A stretch of DNA of 64,000 nucleotides, from positions 62,001 through 126,000 of the forward strand of contig NZ_JAENIL010000008.1 of assembly GCF_016595505.1 (NCBI RefSeq). The letters are read 5' to 3'. The position numbers and the translations under genes are program-made. The notes below the pieces were generated by a model. The model worked only from the letters and a program-made list of their open reading frames with translations. It was not told where the DNA came from and made no database searches. Shown piece after piece: positions 1 to 8,104 of this stretch (position 1 is its first letter; each line of letters opens with the position of its first letter). This stretch comes from Pelagicoccus mobilis (GTDB taxonomy: Bacteria; Verrucomicrobiota; Verrucomicrobiia; Opitutales; Opitutaceae).

Positions 1-1
1 G

Positions 2-91
2 AGTGCTGCAGAGCCGGAGCCGAGCCCGACGAAACCGAAGAAGAAAAAGAAGAAGGTATCGCTTCTAGATAGCTACTTCAAGGGGCTGTAA
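2..91 (+). CDS. C-terminal end of an unidentified protein (5' partial)
   Basis: One frame stays open from the window edge to a TAA at 89-91. It encodes about 29 residues: a Pro/Glu-rich stretch, a run of six lysines, and a final segment reading VSLLDSYFKGL. A lysine-rich linker before a short amphipathic end is plausible for a real C-terminus. The next plus-strand frame also reads some way, so the assignment rests on composition alone. The gene converges on the ABC transporter operon, leaving only about 40 bp between stops. Function cannot be stated. Confidence 0.4.
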   Translation, partial: SAAEPEPSPTKPKKKKKKVSLLDSYFKGL

Positions 92-130
92 GCGAAAGGC
101 GAACTCTCCTGTCTACATTTTCAAGGTCGC

Positions 131-862
131 CTAGTACTTGAGTTCTTGCTCAAGAAAGTTTCGCAGCTCTGGCGTGTTTGGTGTATCGAAGATGTCTGAG
201 CTGGAACCGTATTCGGCGACTTCGCCGTTTGTGATAAAGGCGATGGAATCGCTCACGCGTTTTGCGAAGCTCATCTGGTGGGTTACGACGATGCAGTCTG
301 TGCCATCCTGTATTAGCTCTTCAATTACGTCGAGGACCTCCGCGCTCATGTTGGGGTCGAGGGCGGAAGTGGGTTCGTCGAAGAGTAGAAGGGCAGGGTC
401 GTGGGCTAGGGCTCTCGCGATTGCGACGCGTTGATTTTGACCGCCGGAAAGCTCGGACGGCTTCTTGTGGCTGTGTTCTGAGAGCTGGAGGCGGTCGAGT
501 AGTTCGTTTGCTCGTGATTGGGCGGCTGTTTTGTTGAAACCGTGGACTTTCTCGAGGGGGAGGGTTATGTTGGTAAGGGCGTCGAGATGAGGGAACAGGT
601 TGTATGCTTGGAAGACTACGCCGATCGATTTGCGGTATTCTAGGAGCTTTCGTTCATCGTTTGCTAGGAGTTGGCCGTTTAGGGAGATTTGTCCGCTATC
701 TGCTTTTTCCAAACCGGCGATCAGGCGAAGCGTGGTGGATTTCCCTCCTCCAGAGGGGCCGATGAGGGTGAGGCAACGGCTTGAGTCGAGTTCAAGGTTT
801 AGTCCCTTCAACGCGGAAAACTCGCCGTAGCGTTTGCTGACATTTTTAAGCGAGAGGTTCAT
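131..862 (-). CDS. Polar amino-acid ABC transporter, ATP-binding subunit
   Basis: A 243-residue ATPase of the GlnQ/HisP class that powers uptake of a polar amino acid or related compound. Walker A GPSGGGKS lies at 35-42, the signature LSGGQ at 138-142, Walker B LLLFDEP around 158-164, and the switch histidine in VVTHQ at 195. Length is normal for the family. The start ATG overlaps the end of the permease gene by 4 bp, a sign of translational coupling. It is the last gene of a four-gene minus-strand operon (methyltransferase, binding protein, permease, ATPase). Substrate cannot be read from this subunit. Confidence 0.93.
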   Translation of the reverse strand: MNLSLKNVSKRYGEFSALKGLNLELDSSRCLTLIGPSGGGKSTTLRLIAGLEKADSGQISLNGQLLANDERKLLEYRKSIGVVFQAYNLFPHLDALTNITLPLEKVHGFNKTAAQSRANELLDRLQLSEHSHKKPSELSGGQNQRVAIARALAHDPALLLFDEPTSALDPNMSAEVLDVIEELIQDGTDCIVVTHQMSFAKRVSDSIAFITNGEVAEYGSSSDIFDTPNTPELRNFLEQELKY

Positions 863-1647
863 GAATCGAATGCGAGCTGCTTTTCGAGGCGTCGAGACAG
901 GTGGAAGATGGGAAGCGTCAGAATGAGGTAGCCTATGGCTAGGGGGAAAAAGCTCTCAAAGGCGCTTAGAGTCGAGGTGTTCACCTCTTGAGCGTTTAGC
1001 GTGAACTCGCTGATGGCTATGATGGAGAGGAGCGAGGAGTCCTTGATCAGGTTTGCGAATTGTCCAGCGAGAGCTGGAAGGCTGCGCCTGAGGGCTTGCG
1101 GAAATACGACGTAGCGGAAGGTTTGGTAGGGGGTGAAGCCGATGGATTTTGCCGAAAGGAGTTGAGAGCTGCCAACGGATTCGATGCCGGCTCGAAATAT
1201 TTCGGAGACATAGGCTCCGCTAAAAAGAGAGAGAATGAGAATGCCGACGATGTAGCGATTTTCGAGATGTATCGCATCGGCGAATACGTAGAAAATCATG
1301 AGCATCTGAACGAGCAGGGGCGTTCCACGGGTAACTTCTACATAGATTTTAAACAAGTAGCGTAGGGGAAGAAAACGAGAACGCGTGGCAAGAGCGGAGA
1401 TTCCTCCAATCAGGCAGCTCGTGATCAATGCGGCTGCGGACACGCCAACTGTTACCAGCCAACCTTCAATGAATTTTGTCCGATACTTGTAGACGGAGCT
1501 CCAGTTCCAGTTGTAATCAAGAGAGGCAAACGCTGCGAAAGCGAGAAGGCAGAGAAATGAAAGGGCTAGCGCAAAGCTGAGCACTACGCCCAGATTGCGT
1601 GTCGGTTGGTTGGGTTGATCCCCTTCCTGAATCAGGAGTCCTTTCAC
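859..1647 (-). CDS. Polar amino-acid ABC transporter, permease
   Basis: A 262-residue inner-membrane permease of the HisM/GlnP type. It has a cytoplasmic N-terminal stretch, then hydrophobic helices near 25-45, 65-90, 105-130 and 230-255. The segment EVTRGTPLLVQ and the EAA-type loop after it (GIESVGSSQLLSAKSIG ... FPQALRRSLPAL) are typical of polar amino-acid permeases. The start lies 3 bp after the stop of the binding-protein gene and the end overlaps the ATPase start, so the three are cotranscribed. Most such permeases work as homodimers when only one permease gene is present, as here. Confidence 0.93.
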   Translation of the reverse strand: MKGLLIQEGDQPNQPTRNLGVVLSFALALSFLCLLAFAAFASLDYNWNWSSVYKYRTKFIEGWLVTVGVSAAALITSCLIGGISALATRSRFLPLRYLFKIYVEVTRGTPLLVQMLMIFYVFADAIHLENRYIVGILILSLFSGAYVSEIFRAGIESVGSSQLLSAKSIGFTPYQTFRYVVFPQALRRSLPALAGQFANLIKDSSLLSIIAISEFTLNAQEVNTSTLSAFESFFPLAIGYLILTLPIFHLSRRLEKQLAFDS

Positions 1648-1650
1648 CGG

Positions 1651-2430
1651 CTAGAATAGGAAGGGATAACCGAGCTCCTTGAAAGCTTTCTTTTCCTCGG
1701 AGAGGTAGCGGTCGCCTAATTCTTCGAAGCCGCCGTCCGCTTTGAATTTCGTGAGAAAGGCGTTCACCGAGTTTACGAGCTCTTGGTTGCCTTTGCGGAT
1801 TCCGATGGCCCAGTGTTCCGTTTTGAAAGGCTTTAGAATCGGGCGTGTCGTGTCCGGATGCCGTTTCCAATTTCTGAACGTGGACATCTGGTCGTAGATG
1901 AAAGCGTCGGCCTTGCCTTGGGTGACCTCGACGACTGCGCTTGTTTCTTTTTCGAGGGGGAGCACTGTCGCGTGCTTTACGTGGTCGATCGCGTAGAGGT
2001 GTCCGGTCGTTCCTTGTTTTACAGCAATGGCGTTTCCGCTTTTGTCAGCGTCCACGATCGAATTTATGTCAGATTGTTTGGATACGAGTAGACAGAGGCC
2101 TGTCTCTAGATAAGGAGTCGAGAAATCGATCGATTGGGCTCGCTCCTCGGTCGCGGTCATGGAGGAGATGATGAGGTCGATCTTGCCGGTTTTTAGTGAC
2201 GAGATGAGTCCGGCGAAAGCGATGTTTTCGATTCTGACGGGGCGACCGAGATGTTTGCCGAGTTCCTTCGCGAGATCGACGCTCACTCCGGCTGGTTCGT
2301 TATTCTCGTCAGACATTTCGAATGGAGGGTAGGACAGTTCCATACCGACGACCAAGGTATTGTCCTCCGGGCCTGAAGAACAGGAAGTGAGGAAAAGGCT
2401 GAGAAGAGCGAGGAGGAGGACGTTTTTCAT
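1651..2430 (-). CDS. Amino-acid ABC transporter substrate-binding lipoprotein
   Basis: A 259-residue periplasmic binding protein of family 3 (SBP_bac_3). The N-terminus is a lipoprotein signal with lipobox LTSC, placing the lipidated cysteine at 17. The mature part shows VGMELSYPPFEM, DLAKELGKHLG, DLIISSMTATEERAQSIDFSTPY and VKQGTTGHL, the usual landmarks of the two-lobed amino-acid binder. It lies 11 bp downstream of the methyltransferase gene and 3 bp upstream of the permease. The ligand is unknown; the genomic link with a 4-mercaptohistidine-type methyltransferase makes a histidine-derived thiol one possibility (inference). Confidence 0.92.
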   Translation of the reverse strand: MKNVLLLALLSLFLTSCSSGPEDNTLVVGMELSYPPFEMSDENNEPAGVSVDLAKELGKHLGRPVRIENIAFAGLISSLKTGKIDLIISSMTATEERAQSIDFSTPYLETGLCLLVSKQSDINSIVDADKSGNAIAVKQGTTGHLYAIDHVKHATVLPLEKETSAVVEVTQGKADAFIYDQMSTFRNWKRHPDTTRPILKPFKTEHWAIGIRKGNQELVNSVNAFLTKFKADGGFEELGDRYLSEEKKAFKELGYPFLF

Positions 2431-2441
2431 TTGATGAATGC

Positions 2442-3191
2442 CTAGCGTTTTCGCCAGAGAGTCGCTTGGGCGATGCTGTATTGGTTTTTTCGGGAATGCT
2501 CGCGGATCAGAAAGGGCATGTCGAGGGCTTCGAGTTCATCGAATTGATTCGATAGGATCTGTTGCAAGGTTTCGTAACTCCTCACGGCTTTTCCGTCTTC
2601 TCGGAAACCTCCAAGCCACTTTTCTTTTTGGGTGTACTCTTCGAGCCAGGTGTAGGGAGAGGTGATGGCGAGAATTCCGCCCGCGTTGAGGTGTGTGCTG
2701 ATCATGTTGAGGCACCTTGCTGGATCTGGGAGCCGATCGATCAGATTGGCCATTAAGATAAAGTCGAAAGCCCCAAGCTGGGGCGGGAGGTTCATGGCGT
2801 CCCCTTGTTGGAAGCTCAGTCGTTCCGGGCGAGTTGATTGGGGGCGGGCGAGTGTCACGGTCTCGCTCAAATCTCCTTCGATGGTGATTTGAGCTTCGAT
2901 CGAGGTGCCATTGCTGATGCGTTCTGCCGCTTCGATGAGGCCGTGAGAGAAGTCGATGCCGATGGTCTCTTCAAAAAGAGCCGAGAGTTCGCAAGCGCTT
3001 CGACCTACCGCGCAGCCTAGGTCGAGAGCCCGGCTGTGTTTGACCGGGTGGCGGTTTGCCAGTTGAGCGCAACGTTTTGCGAAGTCTAGCGATTCGCTTG
3101 GTCCGTTGAAGTATTCAGGAGATCCGTAATGGAAAAGCAGATACTCTGAAATGGCTTTATCGGTTTCGTAGAAGCTGTCGGTGGTAGGCAT
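2442..3191 (-). CDS. Stand-alone OvoA-C-terminal-type methyltransferase (putative 4-mercaptohistidine N1-methyltransferase)
   Basis: A 249-residue SAM-dependent methyltransferase. Motif I ALDLGCAVGRSA is at 55-66, followed by the acidic GID at 78-80. It aligns along its whole length with the C-terminal domain of OvoA encoded at 14412-16544. Shared features are a YG-EYF motif near the N-terminus, LGC--GRSA, GIDF, a late ENWLGGF/EKWLGGF motif followed by DG, and a closing A-TLWRK/AEVTVWEKK. That family methylates the imidazole nitrogen of 5-thiohistidine in ovothiol A synthesis. The gene heads the ABC transporter operon (11 bp to the next gene). Whether it is a second ovothiol enzyme or acts on another thiol is not known. 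Confidence 0.82.
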   Translation of the reverse strand: MPTTDSFYETDKAISEYLLFHYGSPEYFNGPSESLDFAKRCAQLANRHPVKHSRALDLGCAVGRSACELSALFEETIGIDFSHGLIEAAERISNGTSIEAQITIEGDLSETVTLARPQSTRPERLSFQQGDAMNLPPQLGAFDFILMANLIDRLPDPARCLNMISTHLNAGGILAITSPYTWLEEYTQKEKWLGGFREDGKAVRSYETLQQILSNQFDELEALDMPFLIREHSRKNQYSIAQATLWRKR

Positions 3192-3388
3192 GCGTGAGTA
3201 GTTTGGCCCGAAGGCTAGGTTTTTACGCGAGGTAACGGTTCGTGGTTAGAACGAAGTCAGGCTTGCTGGGATTGCGGACTGAGAAATTGAAATAATTGGC
3301 AAAAAGTCGAAATCAAAGGATCTTCTGCTTGCTATCTTTATCGTTGCTCAACTCGTTGATTCTAAAGACGATTTGTACCTCAGATCCC

Positions 3389-3904
3389 ATGAGTCTACCC
3401 GATATACCAGACGAGGAGCTAAATCAGCTCACTTCCACCGCGCTCTCTAACGTTTTTGAGACGATGCTCAGCAGCGAGGTCCAGTTTCAAGGAGCTTCGG
3501 ACCATTCTGGAGTGAAAGCTCCTTTCCCGAATCTGGGTGGTGCCGAAATGAGCATGATCTTTGTGGGCTCCGTTGGGTTTGTGGGAACGGTCAATGGCGT
3601 GATCTATCTTTACATGAAGTCGCATTTTGCTGAGGCGGCAGCGAAGAAGATCACCGGCCTGGACGATGACGATCTCGATTTCGAAATCATCTCCGACGTT
3701 TGTGGAGAGCTGACTAACGTTTTTGCGGGCGGATTCAAAAACGCATTGGCGGACCGGGACTATAATTCGGTACTGACGATCCCCACGGTTTTGAGTGGGG
3801 ACGAGCTCTACATATCGACCTTGGGTGTCGTGAAGCACCTACGGCACAATTTTCTTTCCGAAGGAGACGAGATAGTGGCCGATCTCGTACTTGCGGAAAA
3901 CTAG
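3389..3904 (+). CDS. CheX-like chemotaxis phosphatase-family protein
   Basis: A 171-residue protein with the CheC/CheX/FliY signature. DVCGELTN fits the pattern D-x3-E-x2-N whose Glu and Asn act in CheY-P dephosphorylation, and a Gly-rich strand region (VGFVGTVNGVIYLYM) precedes it. CheX-type proteins form dimers and remove phosphate from response regulators. No che, fli or mcp genes lie in the window, so it is an orphan and may serve a non-motility response regulator. The frame is open upstream to a TTG at 3296, but the ATG at 3389 starts the conserved-looking part. Neither start has a clear Shine-Dalgarno sequence. Confidence 0.75.
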   Translation: MSLPDIPDEELNQLTSTALSNVFETMLSSEVQFQGASDHSGVKAPFPNLGGAEMSMIFVGSVGFVGTVNGVIYLYMKSHFAEAAAKKITGLDDDDLDFEIISDVCGELTNVFAGGFKNALADRDYNSVLTIPTVLSGDELYISTLGVVKHLRHNFLSEGDEIVADLVLAEN

Positions 3905-3918
3905 GACGCTTTCAGTCG

Positions 3919-4194
3919 TGTCTGGAGGGCAACGCTCTGTCGTTGCCGTGGAAGCTTAAACAAACCGGTTGTTGGCAACGACGGAGCAACTGTGTCTCAT
4001 GCAAGCTGTAAGTTGAGTTTTTGTCATGGCTTGGGGATTGTCAGGGTCTCGCTTTGCTCGACGTAGGGTTCGTTGCACGAACGAAGGATCTGACGGACCT
4101 AATGCCGAAGGCACCTGTTCAACGGAGGTGACCTGACAAGCTTGTTTCTGTTGGTTCGGGTTGTAGGCAACGACGGAGCGTTGCCCTCCGGACA
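3919..4194. repeat. REPIN-like element: two inverted REP-type hairpins around a spacer
   Basis: Two 29-nt arms, 3919-3947 and 4166-4194, are inverted copies with 27 of 29 positions matching. Each arm is itself a hairpin (GGCAACG / CGTTGCC). A truncated third copy, GGCAACGACGGAGC, sits at 3974-3987 in the same orientation as the right arm. The spacer also has a small palindrome GTTCGT-TGC-ACGAAC at 4069-4083. It fills almost all of the 312-bp gap between the CheX-like gene and the pyrophosphatase gene. I see no credible gene in it. Confidence 0.7.
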
Positions 4195-4216
4195 CAATAG
4201 CAAAGGGCCTTCGCTA

Positions 4217-5935
4217 CTAGTTCGACTGGCTGGGGACGGGCACGCCTTTGAGGGTGCTCGAAATGAATGGGATGAGCTGCTTCTTGCGGCTGACGACGCC
4301 TTGGAGATCGTAGATCGCCCCCTTCTCGACGGCGGGGTAGGAGATCCGCTCGATGAACTCGTTGTCTCCGGATATGAGGAGGAGGGAGTTGTGGCGGTTG
4401 ATGTCGGTTACCAGCATGCAGGCGAAGGCGACGTCCTCGTTTGATGCGAACTTGCGTAGGGCCGCCGAAAGCTCCTCGGATTTTTCCCAGAAATTTTGGA
4501 AGCCAAGCTCTTCTATTTGAGCGACGGAGAAGCGCACGCCTCCTTCTTCGTAGAACTTTTGGTCTGCGATCACGACTTCTTCTGGTTCGACCGACTTGAT
4601 GACTGAGCCGCTTGAGAATAGCTCGTGGGCGAGTTCGGCGGCTTTTATCCCGGCGATCTGCTCGAGCCAATCCACTATGTCCGCGTCTTTTTCGGTGGCG
4701 GTTGGACCTTTAAGGTTGAGCGTGTCGGTGATGATTCCGCTCATCATTATGCCAGCGATTTCGGGCGTGGGCTCGAGGTTGTGGCGTCTGAAGAGGTCGG
4801 CCACGATGGTGCAGGTGGAGCCGACGGGTTCGTTGATGAAAAGGATGGGCTGTTGAGTGTTGAGGGATCCGAGGCGGTGGTGGTCGATGATCTCGGTGAT
4901 GTTCACCTCTGCGGCTCCTGGGACCGCTTGGGTCATCTCGTTGTGGTCGACCAGTACGAGGTTTGTGCTCTTGGGCTTGAGGATGTCCGTTTTGGTGAAG
5001 AGTCCGGCGAGCTTGCCGTCGTCCTCGGTTACGAAGAAGGCTGGCGCGTTGGCGCTGGCGATACGGCGGCTGACGCGAGCGATGCGATCGGAGGGGGAGA
5101 AGGTGTTAAACTTTGTGTCTACCAGGTTCTTGATTTTGGTAGCGGTACGGATTGTCCAAGCGGTAGTGGCAGAATCGTAAGGGCTGATGATGAGGGAGAC
5201 TCCGTTGGCTCGGGCTTGTTCGACGACTTCCTCATCGACGCCGAGTCCACCCGTGATGACGAGGAGGCGAACCCCTATTTGGATGGAGCGTTGCTGGATG
5301 TCCCAACGGTCGCCGACGATGATGATGGATTGGTCGGCTGGGATGACGTCTGAGCCTGACATCTTCCCGAAGGAACGAATGTCCATGGCCCCGATCTTCA
5401 CGTACATGTCTTCCAGCGAGTCTCCGTCGCGTAGGTTTTTGACATCGGCTTGGAGGGCGTGCGCGACGTCGGAGATGCTGGTGAAAACGTGGCGCATGGA
5501 GCGCGGCTCACTGAATTTCGGCACGAAGTAGTCGCCCATCTGGAAAATGGAGATGGAGCCTTTGAGTATGTCCTCGCTGTCGACGACGGGCAGCACGCGC
5601 ACGTCGTGCTCGTCGATAAGCTGGAGCGCTTCGGACATGGTGGCGTCTTCGTGGACCTTGACGACGTTGCTCACCATGATGTCCCTGACGCGAGGCGATA
5701 CGTCGCCGAGGAAGAGGGGAGTGGGCTGATTGAACTTCGCTAGGATGGTGTCGATACGGGCGTTGGTGTTGCCGCATCTGGCGGGGATGTATCCTTTTTG
5801 CCCGCTCAATATTTTGAAATTGGCGTAGGCGATTGCGGAGCAAACTGCGTCCGCGTCGGGATTCTTGTGGCCGATGACGTAAGTAACTTCCTGTTGTTCA
5901 GATCTGGGCATAGCTTGTAGGCTCGCTGGAAACAT
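4217..5935 (-). CDS. Manganese-dependent inorganic pyrophosphatase with regulatory CBS-DRTGG insert
   Basis: A 572-residue DHH-superfamily enzyme predicted to hydrolyse pyrophosphate. The N-terminus has GHKNPDADAVCSA, then a first CBS motif (VRDIMVSNVVKVHEDAT), a DRTGG-like domain (VIPADQSIIIVGDRWD ... ITGGLG), a second CBS motif, then VDHNE, IDHHRLGS and SGIITDTLNLKGPTATEKD of the catalytic and DHHA2 parts. In family members of this layout the CBS pair binds adenine nucleotides and controls activity. I chose the ATG at 5935 because GGAAGGGAG lies just upstream; ATG at 5911 is the main alternative. It is divergent from the phosphohexomutase gene. Confidence 0.9.
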   Translation of the reverse strand: MFPASLQAMPRSEQQEVTYVIGHKNPDADAVCSAIAYANFKILSGQKGYIPARCGNTNARIDTILAKFNQPTPLFLGDVSPRVRDIMVSNVVKVHEDATMSEALQLIDEHDVRVLPVVDSEDILKGSISIFQMGDYFVPKFSEPRSMRHVFTSISDVAHALQADVKNLRDGDSLEDMYVKIGAMDIRSFGKMSGSDVIPADQSIIIVGDRWDIQQRSIQIGVRLLVITGGLGVDEEVVEQARANGVSLIISPYDSATTAWTIRTATKIKNLVDTKFNTFSPSDRIARVSRRIASANAPAFFVTEDDGKLAGLFTKTDILKPKSTNLVLVDHNEMTQAVPGAAEVNITEIIDHHRLGSLNTQQPILFINEPVGSTCTIVADLFRRHNLEPTPEIAGIMMSGIITDTLNLKGPTATEKDADIVDWLEQIAGIKAAELAHELFSSGSVIKSVEPEEVVIADQKFYEEGGVRFSVAQIEELGFQNFWEKSEELSAALRKFASNEDVAFACMLVTDINRHNSLLLISGDNEFIERISYPAVEKGAIYDLQGVVSRKKQLIPFISSTLKGVPVPSQSN

Positions 5936-6077
5936 GCTCCCTTCCGTCGTCCATTCAATGCCCAAATGTGGATTTTGCGGACGCAAAGCCGCATATAGCG
6001 GAATTTTTCACTTTCGCGCCCCTAGAGTCGCCGAAAGAGATTGAAGCCGAGCGAGCTTGGGAATCTATTGGGCGCCG

Positions 6078-8033
6078 ATGAATCAGGATCTTATCGCGAA
6101 AGTTACGTCACTTGAAGAGAGCGGAGGATTGTTGTCCTCGGCTGCCGAGAATATGAAGACTTGGCTAGCGGGAGGTTTCCTGTCCGAGATTTCCGTGGCG
6201 AGTATTGGCGAGTTGCTCGATTCCGGTAATGCGGACGAGCTAAACAACCGCTTCTACCGTGAAATCGCTTTTGGGACGGGAGGCATGCGCGGCCGCACGA
6301 TCGGCTTGACTGCCACGACTCTCGAGAAGGGAGATATGGATACAAGCGGTAGTCCCGCTCATCCAGGCGTGGGCTCCAACATGCTGAACGAGTACACTGT
6401 TGTTCGAGCGACTCTCGGCCTTTTCGCTTACGCTAAAGCGTATCACGATCGCGAAGGCATCAGTACGCCGCCGAAGTTCGTGATCGCTCATGATGTGCGT
6501 CATTTCTCGCGTTTCTTCTGCGAGCTTGCGGCATCTGTTTGGGCGAAGAAGGGGGGCGAAGCTTTCATTTACGAAGGTCCGCGCTCCACGCCTCAGCTTA
6601 GTTTTACGGTTCGTCACACGGGCGCTACTTGCGGTGTGGTGATCACTGCGAGCCACAACCCGCCGCACGACAATGGTTTTAAGGCGTACTTCTCGGATGG
6701 CGGACAAGTGGTTCCGCCAAACGATACTGGAATCATCGACCAGGTAAACGCGATGCCGCTCGATGGCTTGCAGGAATACATCGGGATCGATCTTTCGAAG
6801 GTGACCGTGCTCGGCCCAGAGCTCGATGAAGCGTACGCGCAGTGCGTGGCGAATTGCGTCATCGATCAGGACGTATTCAAAAAGGCGGACTTCAAGGCGG
6901 TGTTCACGCCGATCCACGGAACGGGTGCTGTCGCTACCTTGCCTGCTCTCAAGAAACTAGGTTTGGAAGCGCTCGTTGTGGAAGAGCAACGCGAATTCGA
7001 TTCCAATTTCCCTACTGTAAAGTCGCCAAACCCGGAGAACTCAGAAGCGCTTGCGCTCGCCACGAAGCTCGCTGAAGAAAACGGTTGTGACGTGCTCATG
7101 GCGACCGATCCGGATGCGGACCGCATGGGTGTAGCCGTGAAGGGGCCGGATGGAAAGATGGTTTTACTCACCGGCAACCAGATCGGTTCCATCATGGCGG
7201 AATACCGTATCTCCAAGCTAAAGGAAATGGGCTGGATCCCGCAGAATGGCGGAGATAACTGCGCTCTCGTTAAGACCTTCGTCACCTCGCCACTGCAGGA
7301 TACCATTGCGAAGAATCATGGTATCAAGGTTGTTAATACGCTAACTGGCTTCAAGTGGATCGGGGAAAAACTTCGTATCTACCAGGATGAAGCGTGTGAA
7401 AAGGGCGGGGTTGCCGATTACGACTCTCTCTCCTTGAAGGAGCGAGCTGACCTTCTGCAGAAGCACAGTACTTTCTACGTCTTTGGAGGTGAAGAAAGCT
7501 ACGGCTATCTTCCAAACGATACTGTTCGTGATAAGGATGCCAATGCAGCGTGTGCGCTGTTCTGCGAAATCGCAGCGAGTTTGAAGCTGCAGGGAACTTC
7601 GATGCTCGAGTACCTCGACGCGATTTACCTGAAGAACGGTTACTTCTTGGAAGGGCTCGGCCAGCTCGTCTATGAAGGCGCTGCAGGTGCGGCGAAGATC
7701 GCTCGTATCCTCGAAACCTACCGTGCGGCGCCTCCATCGGAGTTCTTGGGGAGCAAGGTTGCCAAGTTTACAGACTTTGGTGTTGAGGATGTCTTCGATC
7801 CCGATGGCAAGGAGATTCCAAAGCAGGACCTCTACTTCGTTGAATTGGAAAATGGATACCGCTACGCAGTTCGTGGAAGTGGTACGGAGCCGAAGATCAA
7901 GTTCTACATTTTCGCGAAGGAAGACGTTTCTGGCGCGGATGAGCTCGAAGCGACCAAGGGAAAAACCAAGGCGACTTTGGAGGAGCTGAAGGAAGCCATC
8001 CTCGCTGATGCTAGCGAGCGTGCCGAAAGCTAG
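6078..8033 (+). CDS. Phosphohexomutase (phosphoglucomutase/phosphomannomutase family)
   Basis: A 651-residue alpha-D-phosphohexomutase that moves phosphate between C1 and C6 of hexose (or C1/C5 of pentose) phosphates. All four family motifs are visible: the phosphoserine loop TASHNPPHDNGFK, the metal loop ATDPDADRMG, the sugar-specificity loop GGEESYGYL, and the phosphate-binding RGSGTEPKIKFYI near the C-terminus. It is longer than the roughly 460-residue bacterial PMM/PGM and resembles the PGM2/PgcA-like branch. The ATG at 6078 is preferred to the in-frame TTG at 6057. An intrinsic terminator follows directly. Confidence 0.93.
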   Translation: MNQDLIAKVTSLEESGGLLSSAAENMKTWLAGGFLSEISVASIGELLDSGNADELNNRFYREIAFGTGGMRGRTIGLTATTLEKGDMDTSGSPAHPGVGSNMLNEYTVVRATLGLFAYAKAYHDREGISTPPKFVIAHDVRHFSRFFCELAASVWAKKGGEAFIYEGPRSTPQLSFTVRHTGATCGVVITASHNPPHDNGFKAYFSDGGQVVPPNDTGIIDQVNAMPLDGLQEYIGIDLSKVTVLGPELDEAYAQCVANCVIDQDVFKKADFKAVFTPIHGTGAVATLPALKKLGLEALVVEEQREFDSNFPTVKSPNPENSEALALATKLAEENGCDVLMATDPDADRMGVAVKGPDGKMVLLTGNQIGSIMAEYRISKLKEMGWIPQNGGDNCALVKTFVTSPLQDTIAKNHGIKVVNTLTGFKWIGEKLRIYQDEACEKGGVADYDSLSLKERADLLQKHSTFYVFGGEESYGYLPNDTVRDKDANAACALFCEIAASLKLQGTSMLEYLDAIYLKNGYFLEGLGQLVYEGAAGAAKIARILETYRAAPPSEFLGSKVAKFTDFGVEDVFDPDGKEIPKQDLYFVELENGYRYAVRGSGTEPKIKFYIFAKEDVSGADELEATKGKTKATLEELKEAILADASERAES

Positions 8034-8060
8034 AGCTTTCTGGTTCTGATTCTCATTTTT

Positions 8061-8096
8061 AAAGACCGCTTCCGATGGGAGGCGGTCTTTTTTTAC
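8061..8096. terminator. Intrinsic terminator, probably bidirectional
   Basis: A stem AAGACCGC / GCGGTCTT with a loop of about 11 nt is followed by a T run on the plus strand and preceded by an A-rich stretch. It lies between the convergent phosphohexomutase and LacI-type regulator genes and can stop both. Confidence 0.85.
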
Positions 8097-8104
8097 CGAA
8101 ACCC

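Noticed and set aside
3956-4195. A 79-codon frame in the gap after the CheX-like gene
   Set aside because: It consists almost entirely of the REP-type repeat element, so it is not a credible gene.
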